The notes: generated by a model from the sequence alone, not told the origin. DNA of 9,191 nt from an uncultured Selenomonadaceae bacterium (GCA_958415865.1 CATYZV010000054.1:1-9191), one strand, 5' to 3'; shown: positions 1-7,385, numbered from the stretch's first letter. A program made the numbers and translations.

Positions 1-27
1 ATACTTAATTTAGCCTGATCATACCAT

Positions 28-55
28 TTCACAGAATGTAATTTTGCGGTATAAT
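28..55 (+). promoter_or_regulatory. Sigma-70-type promoter for the six-gene operon
   Basis: A -35 element TTCACA (28-33, five of six matches to TTGACA) is followed after 16 bp by a perfect -10 element TATAAT (50-55). Transcription would start near 61-63, leaving a leader of about 30 nt before the first DUF445 gene. No other convincing promoter was seen up to 7374, where all gaps are 23 nt or shorter, so this may drive all six + strand genes. There is no room for a riboswitch in this leader. The call rests on consensus matching alone. Confidence 0.72.
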
Positions 56-77
56 ATTCTCTATAAAAAACTCTATC

Positions 78-84
78 AGGGAGG
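78..84 (+). promoter_or_regulatory. Strong Shine-Dalgarno without a canonical start codon
   Basis: AGGGAGG lies about 16 nt downstream of the predicted transcription start. In the reading frame of the DUF445 gene it is followed by ATT at 89 (4-nt spacing) and ACG at 92 (7-nt spacing); no ATG, GTG or TTG occurs in any frame between 85 and 110. This site therefore argues for initiation at a rare codon (ACG or ATT), or for a mutated or miscalled ATG. Confidence 0.6.
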
Positions 85-91
85 TTTTATT

Positions 92-1414
92 ACGGAAGCG
101 GAGAAAAATTTTCAGATAGAAACGAATGAGCCAAAAGAGCCGTTCTTGTCGAAGAAGACAAAGGCGACGCTGCTGCTCATCGCTATGGCTGCCGGTGCTG
201 CGGCAACATACGGGCACGGAGACAGTTTTTTATGGAATTTATTCCACCATGGTTTTTTGGCTGCGGTCATCGGCGGCCTGGCGGACTGGTTTGCTATCAC
301 GGCACTGTTTCGCAAGCCGCTGGGCTTTATAACATTCCGCTCGGAAGTCCTGCCGCGCAGCCGAAAGCGCATAATGGACGAGCTGGTGCAGTTCATCAGC
401 CGCGATCTGCTGAGTCCTGCCTACATTATAAGCAATATCAAAAATTACAGCGCGGCTCAGATGTTCCTCGAATACTGCGAGGCGGACGGCGGCAGGGGAA
501 GGCGGCGCGTCAAGGCAGCTTTCGGCGAGCTGACGCAGGAGATAATATCGTCGCTGGATACGCCTAAGATAGGTCATTCGCTGGCTCAGGCGTTCAAGGG
601 CCGCCGCGACAATTTCAATATGGCTCGTATTCTGATTCAATTTCTGCGTGCCTTCATCAAGACGGAAAACGGCGACAAGTTTCTCGACTGCATGATAAAA
701 TCCCTGCGCGATATCGCGCCGCAGCTCGTCAATGATGATTTTGCCAAAAAGCTCTTGAGCGACAACGTGGAAATAATAAAAAAAAGGTACACGAAGGATA
801 AGCAGATGCGCGAGCTTATGTTTGATATCGTGGACCTGTCGGGCGATAACCTGCGCGGCAAGCTGCTGACTTACATCAATAATCAGTGCGAAAAGCTATT
901 AGCGCATGAAAGCCCTGAACGCGCCCGTTTTAAAGAGTATATATCGAATAAGATCGAGCTTTTGGGCAGGCGCGACGGCTACAAGCGCAAGGTCTTGCAG
1001 CTGGAACATTACTTCTTTGTAAAGAAATTTGATTTCAGCGACAATCTGACATCACTAATAGAACATTTTTGCAGCAGTGAGCGAAACAGAGCCGATCTGT
1101 TGGCTGAGGTCAACCGTCTGCTGGATGATATGATAGATGATCTGGCTGTCAACAAGGAAAAACAGGCTAAAATGGACGGCTATATAACAGAAAAATTATC
1201 TGCCGCAGTCGAAGATAATTTTCCCAAGGCAGTAGATTATATACGCAGCAGGCTCATGCGCTATTCGACGGAAGAATTCGTTGAGCTGATTGAATCGCGC
1301 GTCGGCAACGACCTTCAGATGATACGAATCAACGGCTCTGTCATCGGCGGGCTTGCCGGCATGGGGCTGTATCTGATCGCGTTCGCCGTGGAAAGGTTGT
1401 GCAGCTTATTATGA
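92..1414 (+). CDS. DUF445 family membrane protein, first paralog
   Basis: This is a member of DUF445 (relatives of E. coli YjiN and B. subtilis YheB), a membrane protein family of unknown function. Counting from the ACG at 92 it has 440 residues. Residues about 25-41 form a hydrophobic segment. A second membrane stretch carries the family hallmark GGLADWFAITALFRKPLG (about 61-78). About 330 mostly charged, probably helical residues follow, and the C-terminal segment begins INGSVIGGLAGMG (from about 413). The start is uncertain: the open frame extends up to a TTG at 44, but that codon lies inside the promoter, just before the -10 box. The strong AGGGAGG at 78-84 points to ACG 92 or ATT 89. TTG at 146, with a weak AAAAGAG, would give 422 residues and still keep the first membrane segment. 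The stop codon overlaps the next gene's ATG as ATGA. Family assignment is secure; function is unknown. Confidence 0.85.
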   Translation, partial: TEAEKNFQIETNEPKEPFLSKKTKATLLLIAMAAGAAATYGHGDSFLWNLFHHGFLAAVIGGLADWFAITALFRKPLGFITFRSEVLPRSRKRIMDELVQFISRDLLSPAYIISNIKNYSAAQMFLEYCEADGGRGRRRVKAAFGELTQEIISSLDTPKIGHSLAQAFKGRRDNFNMARILIQFLRAFIKTENGDKFLDCMIKSLRDIAPQLVNDDFAKKLLSDNVEIIKKRYTKDKQMRELMFDIVDLSGDNLRGKLLTYINNQCEKLLAHESPERARFKEYISNKIELLGRRDGYKRKVLQLEHYFFVKKFDFSDNLTSLIEHFCSSERNRADLLAEVNRLLDDMIDDLAVNKEKQAKMDGYITEKLSAAVEDNFPKAVDYIRSRLMRYSTEEFVELIESRVGNDLQMIRINGSVIGGLAGMGLYLIAFAVERLCSLL

Positions 1415-2709
1415 TCATCAAGAAAAATACTAGCAGCCTCAGGCGGTTCAACATGGCAGACAAGACGCTATGCGGCGTGCTCGCGCTGTTTCTCGTCTGC
1501 TTAGTACTAAAATCGGTATTTCCCGGAAGAGTATACCTGGAAGGGCTGCTGTTCATCTCTGAAGCTGCTCTCGTCGGCGGCATTGCCGACTGGTTTGCCG
1601 TAACGGCACTGTTTGAAAAGCCGCTGGGCTTTCGCTGGCACACGGCTCTATTGCCGCGCCGCCGCAAGTCATTTACCAAGTCCTGCATAAGAATGATTCA
1701 GACGGAATTTCTATCGCGCAAGAAGATCTACAAAAAAATCTGCGATGCCAATCTGTTCAGCAAGGGGCTGAAATGGCTTGCCAAGCCGGAAAATAAAGAG
1801 TACTTCATTCATTTAATAATAGATTTCCTCGTGGAAAAAGTTCATCATCTCGATGTCAAGGCAGCGGCGCACGCTTACTATCCTAAGATAGCTGAAATCA
1901 TGCGCAATGAGTCGATGCAGCATCTCTCCGAACGCCTGATAGACATCTTGATACGCTCCAAAAACAATGAAGCTGCTGTCAACCGTTCGCTTGCCGTGCT
2001 GACAGATTATTTCAGCGGCAATTCCGGGCGCGCGCGCGTGCTGTCCTTCGTCGAAGCCTACCAGAGACGTTATACGAAGAACGGCCTTAGCGGCTTGATG
2101 CTGTCCATCGCGCTGGCTACGAATACGCTCGACCCGGAAGAGCTGACGGATGTCATCCATCAGCGCATCAATGAACTGCTGGCGGAAGCCTCGGACGATA
2201 CGAGCGAGCTGCACGCCCGCTTGGTAAAATTGTTCGATGAACTGCTCACGGCATTTGAAGACAACGAAGAATGGATAGCCAGCCTGAACGAACTGCAAGG
2301 GGATTTCATTCAAAACGGAGCTTTGGAACGCGTCATCGCCAACACGATTCAGAATTTCTGCGATTACTTTCTGGCTACCAGCGGCGAAGGCAACAAGCTG
2401 CATATGGCCATAACGTACATCATGTCGGCAGAGATCGACAAGTGCCTGGAAAAGCTCAGCTATGACGAACAGTTCCAAGCGCATATAAATGATTTCGTCC
2501 TCGATATGCTGCACAGGGCAGCTATCAAGGGTGAAGGCATCATCTTGGAATTGGCGCAGAAATTCCTCGAAAAGCTCAGCGACGATCAGCTCAATGAGCT
2601 GGTATACAGCAAAGTGGAAACGGATATGATATGGATACGCCTCAACGGTTCCATCGTCGGCGGCATAATCGGCGCATTCGTATTCCTCGTTCTGGAGCTT
2701 GCCAAATGA
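1411..2709 (+). CDS. DUF445 family membrane protein, second paralog
   Basis: A 432-residue paralog of the preceding gene. The layout is the same: an N-terminal hydrophobic segment (about 20-36), the hallmark GGIADWFAVTALFEKPLG (about 56-73), a long charged helical middle and a C-terminal segment NGSIVGGIIGAFVFLVLE (from about 412). The conserved NGS-GG motif near the C-terminus is shared by both paralogs. I chose ATG 1411 because it overlaps the upstream stop as ATGA and keeps the SSLRRFN stretch, which resembles the basic N-terminus usual in DUF445. GTG 1399 is 2 nt from GGAAAGG, too close. ATG 1453, 6 nt after AGGCGG, is possible but would remove the basic segment. The stop again overlaps the next start as ATGA, suggesting translational coupling to the first ktrB. 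Function is unknown; pairing with the first paralog in a heteromer is an inference. Confidence 0.86.
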   Translation: MIIKKNTSSLRRFNMADKTLCGVLALFLVCLVLKSVFPGRVYLEGLLFISEAALVGGIADWFAVTALFEKPLGFRWHTALLPRRRKSFTKSCIRMIQTEFLSRKKIYKKICDANLFSKGLKWLAKPENKEYFIHLIIDFLVEKVHHLDVKAAAHAYYPKIAEIMRNESMQHLSERLIDILIRSKNNEAAVNRSLAVLTDYFSGNSGRARVLSFVEAYQRRYTKNGLSGLMLSIALATNTLDPEELTDVIHQRINELLAEASDDTSELHARLVKLFDELLTAFEDNEEWIASLNELQGDFIQNGALERVIANTIQNFCDYFLATSGEGNKLHMAITYIMSAEIDKCLEKLSYDEQFQAHINDFVLDMLHRAAIKGEGIILELAQKFLEKLSDDQLNELVYSKVETDMIWIRLNGSIVGGIIGAFVFLVLELAK

Positions 2710-4058
2710 TAACAATACCTCAGATGCCCCGCGGCGGCAGTGTATGGCTCAACTCATACCAGACGATAGTCATCGCCTTTGCTTCTTTGACGCTGCTCGG
2801 CACATTGCTTCTGATGCTGCCCATAGCCTCCCAAGACGGCAGTTCGCTGAGCTTTATTGACGCTCTGTTCACAGCGACTTCTGCCGTGTGCGTAACAGGG
2901 CTGATAGTCGTGGACACGGGGCAGTATTTTTCCTTATTCGGCCAGATTGTCATAATCCTGCTGATTCAAGTGGGCGGTCTCGGCGTGATGACGATAACGA
3001 CGGTCATGGCGATGGTACTGGGGCGGCGCATCCAGCTCAAGAGCCGCCTTCTGGCGCAGGAATCGCTGAACACGCTGACCTTCGGCGGCATCGTCCGCCT
3101 GATCAAGACGCTCGTCAAGACGACGCTGTTCATCGAGTTCATCGGCGGCCTCATCCTCTGCACAAGGCTCTATCCTGATTACGGGGTGTACGGCTTTTAC
3201 ATGGCGTTTTGGCATTCCGTCTCCGCCTTCTGCAACGCCGGCTTCGATATCTTCGGCGGCACGAATATCTTTTATTACAACAACGATATCGTATTCTGCC
3301 TTACCATAGCTTTATTGATAATATGCGGGGGTATCGGCTACATGGTGATGGCGGAGGTATCGTCCGTGCACAGATGGAGCAGTTTTTCCCTGCATACGAA
3401 AGTGGTGCTGACCACAACTGTTATTTTGCTCGCAGTCGGCACGGTAGTGCTCTTTTTGCTGGAACGCGACAACAGCGCAACTATCGGCAGCTGGGATTTT
3501 CTGCACCAGAGCATCGGAGCTTTCTTTCTGTCGACGACTTCGCGCACAGCCGGCTACACGCTGATGGACACGGGAGCACTGCACGCTTCTTCGCTGTTCT
3601 TCATCGTCCTTTTGATGTTTCTCGGCGCGTCGCCCGGGTCTACGGCAGGCGGCATAAAGACGACTACCATAGCCATCATCTTCGCCACGGTTTCTTCATT
3701 GATACGAGGCAAAGATTCAGTTACGCTGTTTGAACGGCGCATTGAATACAGCCTGATCATCAAGGCACTTTCTATCTTCTGCATCGCTGCTTCCTTCGTC
3801 GCAGCCGGCACGATGATACTCTGCCTGACGGAGGGTTTCCCCTTCCTGAAAATACTGTTTGAAGTAACTTCCGCCTTCGCCACAGTGGGGCTTTCGACCG
3901 GCATAACGGGTGATTTGACTGCGTTCGGCAAAGCGGTATTGGTATTCATGATGTTCATCGGGCGCGTCGGCGTGCTGACATTTTTGATGGCTGTCGCTAT
4001 GCGCCACAGAAAGAAATCACGCATCGGCTACCCGTCGGAACGCATCGGCGTGGGCTGA
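2706..4058 (+). CDS. ktrB: KtrB-type potassium uptake channel subunit, first copy
   Basis: This 450-residue protein belongs to the TrkH/KtrB/HKT superfamily, which moves K+ (in KtrB, Na+-dependent) across the cytoplasmic membrane. Four membrane-pore-membrane repeats are visible. Their pore-loop glycines lie in VCVTGL (G65), FCNAGF (G179), RTAGY (G283) and FATVGLSTG (G395). The intramembrane gating-loop signature GASPGSTAGG is at 307-316, and the conserved arginine of the last membrane helix is R420 in FIGRVG. The size and the C-terminal end RIGYPSERIGVG fit KtrB rather than the longer TrkH. ATG 2706 is chosen because GGAG at 2694-2697 sits 8 nt upstream and it overlaps the DUF445 stop as ATGA; upstream extension of the frame is a shadow of the DUF445 gene. 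KtrB normally needs a cytoplasmic RCK subunit (KtrA), not found in this window. Confidence 0.92.
   Translation: MITIPQMPRGGSVWLNSYQTIVIAFASLTLLGTLLLMLPIASQDGSSLSFIDALFTATSAVCVTGLIVVDTGQYFSLFGQIVIILLIQVGGLGVMTITTVMAMVLGRRIQLKSRLLAQESLNTLTFGGIVRLIKTLVKTTLFIEFIGGLILCTRLYPDYGVYGFYMAFWHSVSAFCNAGFDIFGGTNIFYYNNDIVFCLTIALLIICGGIGYMVMAEVSSVHRWSSFSLHTKVVLTTTVILLAVGTVVLFLLERDNSATIGSWDFLHQSIGAFFLSTTSRTAGYTLMDTGALHASSLFFIVLLMFLGASPGSTAGGIKTTTIAIIFATVSSLIRGKDSVTLFERRIEYSLIIKALSIFCIAASFVAAGTMILCLTEGFPFLKILFEVTSAFATVGLSTGITGDLTAFGKAVLVFMMFIGRVGVLTFLMAVAMRHRKKSRIGYPSERIGVG
3211..3250. repeat. 40-bp near-identical direct repeat, copy in first ktrB
   Basis: This stretch matches 4556-4595 at 37 of 40 positions, with an uninterrupted 23-bp identity at 3222-3244 (4567-4589). 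All three differences are C-to-T changes at third codon positions. It encodes the second pore loop (WHSVSAFCNAGFDI) in the same codon phase in both genes, so recombination between copies would give one in-frame chimeric KtrB and delete 1345 bp. Confidence 0.85.
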
Positions 4059-4071
4059 CAAGGAGGGGAGT

Positions 4072-5400
4072 ATGATAAATTATATACGGCAGCTCAATCC
4101 TTATCAGATAGTGCTGCTCGGCTACGGCACAGTCATAATGCTCGGCACACTGCTTTTAATGCTGCCGCTGACGGTAACGCGCATCGCGCCGCTCAGCTTT
4201 ACAGACGCGCTGTTCATGGCTTCATCGGCCGTCTGCGTCTCAGGCGTGTCGCTGTTTGACTTGGGCAGGGATTTTTCAGTGTTCGGACAGCTCGTAATAA
4301 TCCTGCTAGTGCAGATAGGCGCACTCGGCATCATGACGCTGACGACTATCACTGCGGTGCTGATGGGCAAGCGCATTCAGCTGCGCGACCGCCTTTTGAT
4401 TCAAGAATCCCTGCAGCGGTGGTCAGTCGCCGGCGTGGTCCGGCTCGTCATCACCATCGTAAAGATGACGCTCGTATTTGAATTTGTCGGCGGTGTATTG
4501 TTGACCATCATATTTTATCCTCAATACCAAGAGCTGGGCATCTACTACGGCTTTTGGCATTCTGTTTCCGCCTTCTGCAACGCCGGCTTTGATATACTGG
4601 GCGGCAGCAATTTTGCTTATTACGGCTTCATGCCGGTGTTCAATATAATCATACTGATAGAAGTCGTCTGCGGCGGGCTCGGCTTTGCAGTTCTCTTGGA
4701 TGTCTATCAGAAGAGGCGCTGGAATCCGCTCAACATCAACAGCAAGCTGGTACTCGTTACGACGGGCATACTCATATGCTCCGGCGCGGTTTTCGTCTTC
4801 ATACTGGAATACAATAATCCCGGCACGCTGGGCAGCCTCTCCTTGGGCGACAAACTGCTGACGAGCCTCTTCACTGCCTCGATGGTGCGCACCTCCGGCT
4901 TTGCCGTATTCAATATGGATTCCTTCAGCGAGCCGTCCTTAATGCTGTTCATGTTCCTGATGTTCGTAGGCGGCTCACCTGCCTCGACGGGCGGCGGCAT
5001 AAAGACGACGACGATCGCCGTCATCTTCGCGGCGATCTGGTCGCTGATACGCGGGCGCGACGATGTGGTCATATTTCAGCGCACTGTGCCGCCTGTCGTC
5101 ATATTCCGCGCACTCAGCATCTTCTTCGTCAGCGCGGCAGTCGTCGCCCTTACAGCCATGCTATTGTGCCTCATCGACAGCATCTCCATGGAAAAAATCC
5201 TGTTTGAAGCCGTTTCGATGTTCGCCACAGTCGGGCTGCCCACCGGCACCGTCAACGATATGAGCACCGGCAGCCGCTTGTTCATCATCGTCGTAATGCT
5301 GATGGGGCGCATAGGCATAATATCTTTTGCCATGGCACTCGTAATGCGCAAGAAAAAAGACAAGATACGCTATCCAGAAGATAAATTTATAATAGGATAA
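4072..5400 (+). CDS. ktrB: KtrB-type potassium uptake channel subunit, second copy
   Basis: A 442-residue paralog of the preceding transporter with the same four-repeat fold. Pore-loop glycines are in VCVSGV (G58), FCNAGF (G172), RTSGF (G276) and FATVGLPTG (G388). The gating-loop signature is GGSPASTGGG (300-309), the last-helix arginine is R413, and the C-terminus KIRYPEDKFIIG is typical of KtrB. It differs from the first copy at the first pore loop (SGV instead of TGL), the third (SG instead of AG) and the fourth (Pro instead of Ser after GL), so selectivity or gating may differ. The start is firm: AGGAGG at 4061-4066 lies 5 nt before the ATG, and 13 nt separate it from the previous stop. 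KtrB proteins form dimers, so a mixed dimer of the two copies is possible. No KtrA gene is adjacent. Confidence 0.92.
   Translation: MINYIRQLNPYQIVLLGYGTVIMLGTLLLMLPLTVTRIAPLSFTDALFMASSAVCVSGVSLFDLGRDFSVFGQLVIILLVQIGALGIMTLTTITAVLMGKRIQLRDRLLIQESLQRWSVAGVVRLVITIVKMTLVFEFVGGVLLTIIFYPQYQELGIYYGFWHSVSAFCNAGFDILGGSNFAYYGFMPVFNIIILIEVVCGGLGFAVLLDVYQKRRWNPLNINSKLVLVTTGILICSGAVFVFILEYNNPGTLGSLSLGDKLLTSLFTASMVRTSGFAVFNMDSFSEPSLMLFMFLMFVGGSPASTGGGIKTTTIAVIFAAIWSLIRGRDDVVIFQRTVPPVVIFRALSIFFVSAAVVALTAMLLCLIDSISMEKILFEAVSMFATVGLPTGTVNDMSTGSRLFIIVVMLMGRIGIISFAMALVMRKKKDKIRYPEDKFIIG
4556..4595. repeat. 40-bp near-identical direct repeat, copy in second ktrB
   Basis: Partner of 3211-3250: 37 of 40 bases match and the reading phase is identical, covering the second pore loop. 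It reflects duplication of the ktrB gene plus strong constraint, or recent gene conversion. Another shared stretch of 17 bp (3648-3664 and 4993-5009) lies in the gating loop. Confidence 0.85.
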
Positions 5401-5423
5401 TATGACAACTAGGAGTTATTTTA

Positions 5424-6311
5424 ATGAATTTAACGGTGAAAGTCCCCGGCTCATGCGGCGAATTGATACAGGGCAGCATCGGCGGCAAGCCGTTTCTCGT
5501 TACCTGCCCCATAGACAGATTTGCCAAAGCGGGCATCGGCGGCGGCTACTTTTCCTACCTGCCCTACAAAACCCGTCTGGCGCGCAGCCGAACGCTGGAA
5601 TACCTGCGCGTCAAATCGTACGAAAAAATATACTTGATGACCCAGCTTCTGACCGGCAAGGGCATGGCATCGAGCAGTGCCGATATCGCCGCCGTCTGCC
5701 AGCTCACGGCTCTTTCCTGCGGGCGCAAGCTCAGTGAACAGGAGATAGCCTTCATAGCAGCGGGCATAGAGCCGACCGACGGCATATTCTGCGAAGGCAT
5801 CGTGCGCTACTGCCATCTGACAGGCAGAGTTGAAGAGCGGTTCGAAACGCCTCCCGCTATCAAGCTTTTAATGCTGGATCTCGGCGGCAGAGTCGATACG
5901 CTGAACTTCAACCGCCGCCAAGACTTAAAACGGCTCTACCGCGAAAACGAAGACGAGATACATCGGGCACTGCGCCTGCTGCGCCGCGGTTTTGCCCAAG
6001 GAGATATAAACTGCATCGGGCAGGCTGCTGCCGCCAGTGCCTACGCCAACCAGCGCATACTGCACAAGCACTGCTTAGAAGACATCATGGTAATCTCGGA
6101 AAAATACAATGCCGTCGGCGTGAATGCAGCTCACAGCGGCACGATAGTCGGCGTGCTGTTCGCCCGCACGGCAGACCAGCGCAGCGTGGACGAATGCTGC
6201 CGCGAGATACTCAGCACCTGTCCCGGGCTGCGCAGCCTCGGCACTGCCAATATGATATCGGGCGGCATAAGGATAATCGACAAAGGGGAATACGCTAATG
6301 CAGAAATTTGA
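5424..6311 (+). CDS. pduX: L-threonine kinase, PduX type (GHMP family)
   Basis: A GHMP-family kinase of 295 residues, close to the 300 of Salmonella PduX. That enzyme phosphorylates L-threonine with ATP to give O-phospho-L-threonine, the precursor of the aminopropanol linker of cobalamin. The N-terminal VPGSCGELIQG (7-17) is the PduX form of GHMP motif 1. The phosphate-binding motif 2 is GKGMASSSADIAA (78-90). EPTDG (116-120) and LDLGGRVDT (151-159) follow, and motif 3 is GVNAAHSGTIVGVLF (232-246). ATG 5424 is set by AGGAG at 5411-5415, 8 nt upstream. The gene starts 23 nt after the second ktrB and overlaps the next gene by 14 nt; that gene encodes the enzyme using its product, which strongly supports threonine rather than another GHMP substrate. 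No propanediol-utilisation genes lie nearby, so the role is cobalamin synthesis. Confidence 0.9.
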   Translation: MNLTVKVPGSCGELIQGSIGGKPFLVTCPIDRFAKAGIGGGYFSYLPYKTRLARSRTLEYLRVKSYEKIYLMTQLLTGKGMASSSADIAAVCQLTALSCGRKLSEQEIAFIAAGIEPTDGIFCEGIVRYCHLTGRVEERFETPPAIKLLMLDLGGRVDTLNFNRRQDLKRLYRENEDEIHRALRLLRRGFAQGDINCIGQAAAASAYANQRILHKHCLEDIMVISEKYNAVGVNAAHSGTIVGVLFARTADQRSVDECCREILSTCPGLRSLGTANMISGGIRIIDKGEYANAEI

Positions 6312-7374
6312 ACATGGCGGCGATATTCAGCGCGCCATGCAGGAAAACAATTTATCATCGCTCGTCGATTTCAGTGCCAATATAAATCCTTACGGCTTGT
6401 CGGCAAAAATCCGCGAAGCTGTGATTTCTCATATCGACGGTATCATCCACTATCCGCAGCCGGACTCGGCAGAGCTGCGCCGCCTCATCGGTGAAAAATA
6501 CAATATCGCTGAAGACAAATTGATACCGGGCAACGGAGCAGTCGAAATCCTCTACACGCTCTGCCACATCCTGCGTCCGCGCAAAGCACTTATAGTGTCG
6601 CCGGGCTTCAGCGAATACGAACGCGCAGCACGCTCCGCCGGAGCTGAAATCTCCTATGCCCTGCTCAGTGAACGGCAGGACTTCGCCTCGCCCATGCGCG
6701 ACATCATCATCAAAATCAAGGGCAATGACATCGTGTTTCTCGGCAACCCCAACAACCCCACCGGCACGCTCTACAGCGCACAGGACGTAGAACTCTTGAT
6801 AGAGCACGCTGAAAACAACGGCTGTTTCGTAGTCATCGACGAATCCTTTATGGACTTCATCAAGAACAGCGAAGTATTTTCCGTGCTGCCGCTCGTCGAA
6901 AAGTATCACAATCTGCTCGTACTGCACTCACTGACGAAGTTCTACGCCATACCGGGGCTGCGTCTGGGCTTTGCCGCCACCGACCACGAAGTGCTGCATC
7001 CCCTCTACGCCGCCAAAGACCCCTGGAACGTCAATTCTCTGGCGCAGGCGGCAGGAATTGCCGCGCTCAACGATGCTGCTTACCAGCGGCGCAGCCGCAA
7101 TTACACGCGCACAGAGATAAATTATTTGTACGAAGAACTCAGTGAATTTAAACAGCTCAAGATATACGAACCGTCCGTAAACTTCATGCTCGTCAACATA
7201 GCCAAGACGGGATTTACAGCTGCTGAACTGCGAGAAAAACTGCTGGCCAAAGGCATATTGATACGCAGCTGTGCCAATTACCCCGGATTGGATGAAAACT
7301 ATGTGCGCTTTGCCGTGCGCACCCGCGAAGAAAACGACACCCTAATCGACGCATTAAGCGAATTGCTCGATTAA
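6298..7374 (+). CDS. cobD: Threonine-phosphate decarboxylase (CobD)
   Basis: A 358-residue PLP enzyme of aminotransferase fold type I. CobD decarboxylates O-phospho-L-threonine to (R)-1-amino-2-propanol O-2-phosphate, later joined to adenosylcobyric acid by CbiB. Visible features are the N-terminal DFSANINPYG (24-33), characteristic of CobD, NPNNPTG (150-156), VVIDESF with the cofactor-binding Asp181, the likely PLP lysine K214 in HSLTKFYAIPGLRLGF, and the C-terminal phosphate-binding arginine region VRFAVRT (336-342). The sequence resembles histidinol-phosphate aminotransferase (HisC), but the SANINP motif and the coupling to a threonine kinase gene favour CobD. The ATG lies inside the end of pduX, with AGGGG at 6284-6288, 9 nt upstream. 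The gene is last in the operon, followed by a terminator. Genes for CbiB and the rest of the corrin pathway are not in the window. Confidence 0.9.
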   Translation: MQKFEHGGDIQRAMQENNLSSLVDFSANINPYGLSAKIREAVISHIDGIIHYPQPDSAELRRLIGEKYNIAEDKLIPGNGAVEILYTLCHILRPRKALIVSPGFSEYERAARSAGAEISYALLSERQDFASPMRDIIIKIKGNDIVFLGNPNNPTGTLYSAQDVELLIEHAENNGCFVVIDESFMDFIKNSEVFSVLPLVEKYHNLLVLHSLTKFYAIPGLRLGFAATDHEVLHPLYAAKDPWNVNSLAQAAGIAALNDAAYQRRSRNYTRTEINYLYEELSEFKQLKIYEPSVNFMLVNIAKTGFTAAELREKLLAKGILIRSCANYPGLDENYVRFAVRTREENDTLIDALSELLD

Positions 7375-7385
7375 AAAATATAATG

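Noticed and set aside
71..83. Small hairpin covering the Shine-Dalgarno of the first gene
   Set aside because: Only three Watson-Crick pairs plus one G-T pair can form, too weak to be a credible regulatory structure.
44..91. TTG 44 as start of the first DUF445 gene
   Set aside because: It lies between the -35 and -10 boxes of the predicted promoter, has no ribosome-binding site, and would precede the transcription start.
2026..2040. Alternating GC run (possible Z-DNA or slippage site)
   Set aside because: It is short, lies within codons for Gly-Arg-Ala-Arg-Val in the second DUF445 gene, and has no sign of regulatory context.
2631..2705. A 25-codon upstream extension of the first ktrB frame
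   Set aside because: It runs inside the end of the DUF445 gene, encodes an arginine-rich segment unlike KtrB N-termini, and ATG 2706 has a good ribosome-binding site.
1813..2715. A 300-codon open frame on the - strand opposite the second DUF445 gene
   Set aside because: It lies wholly antisense to a recognised family member, shows no domain motif, and is the usual mirror frame created by the codon bias of the true gene.
5401..5423. Cobalamin riboswitch upstream of pduX
   Set aside because: Only 23 nt separate the genes, far too little for the aptamer, and no B12-box-like sequence is visible there.
5402..5737. A 111-codon + strand frame over the start of pduX
   Set aside because: It overlaps the well-supported pduX frame, has a low-complexity Arg/Gln-rich sequence and no family motifs.
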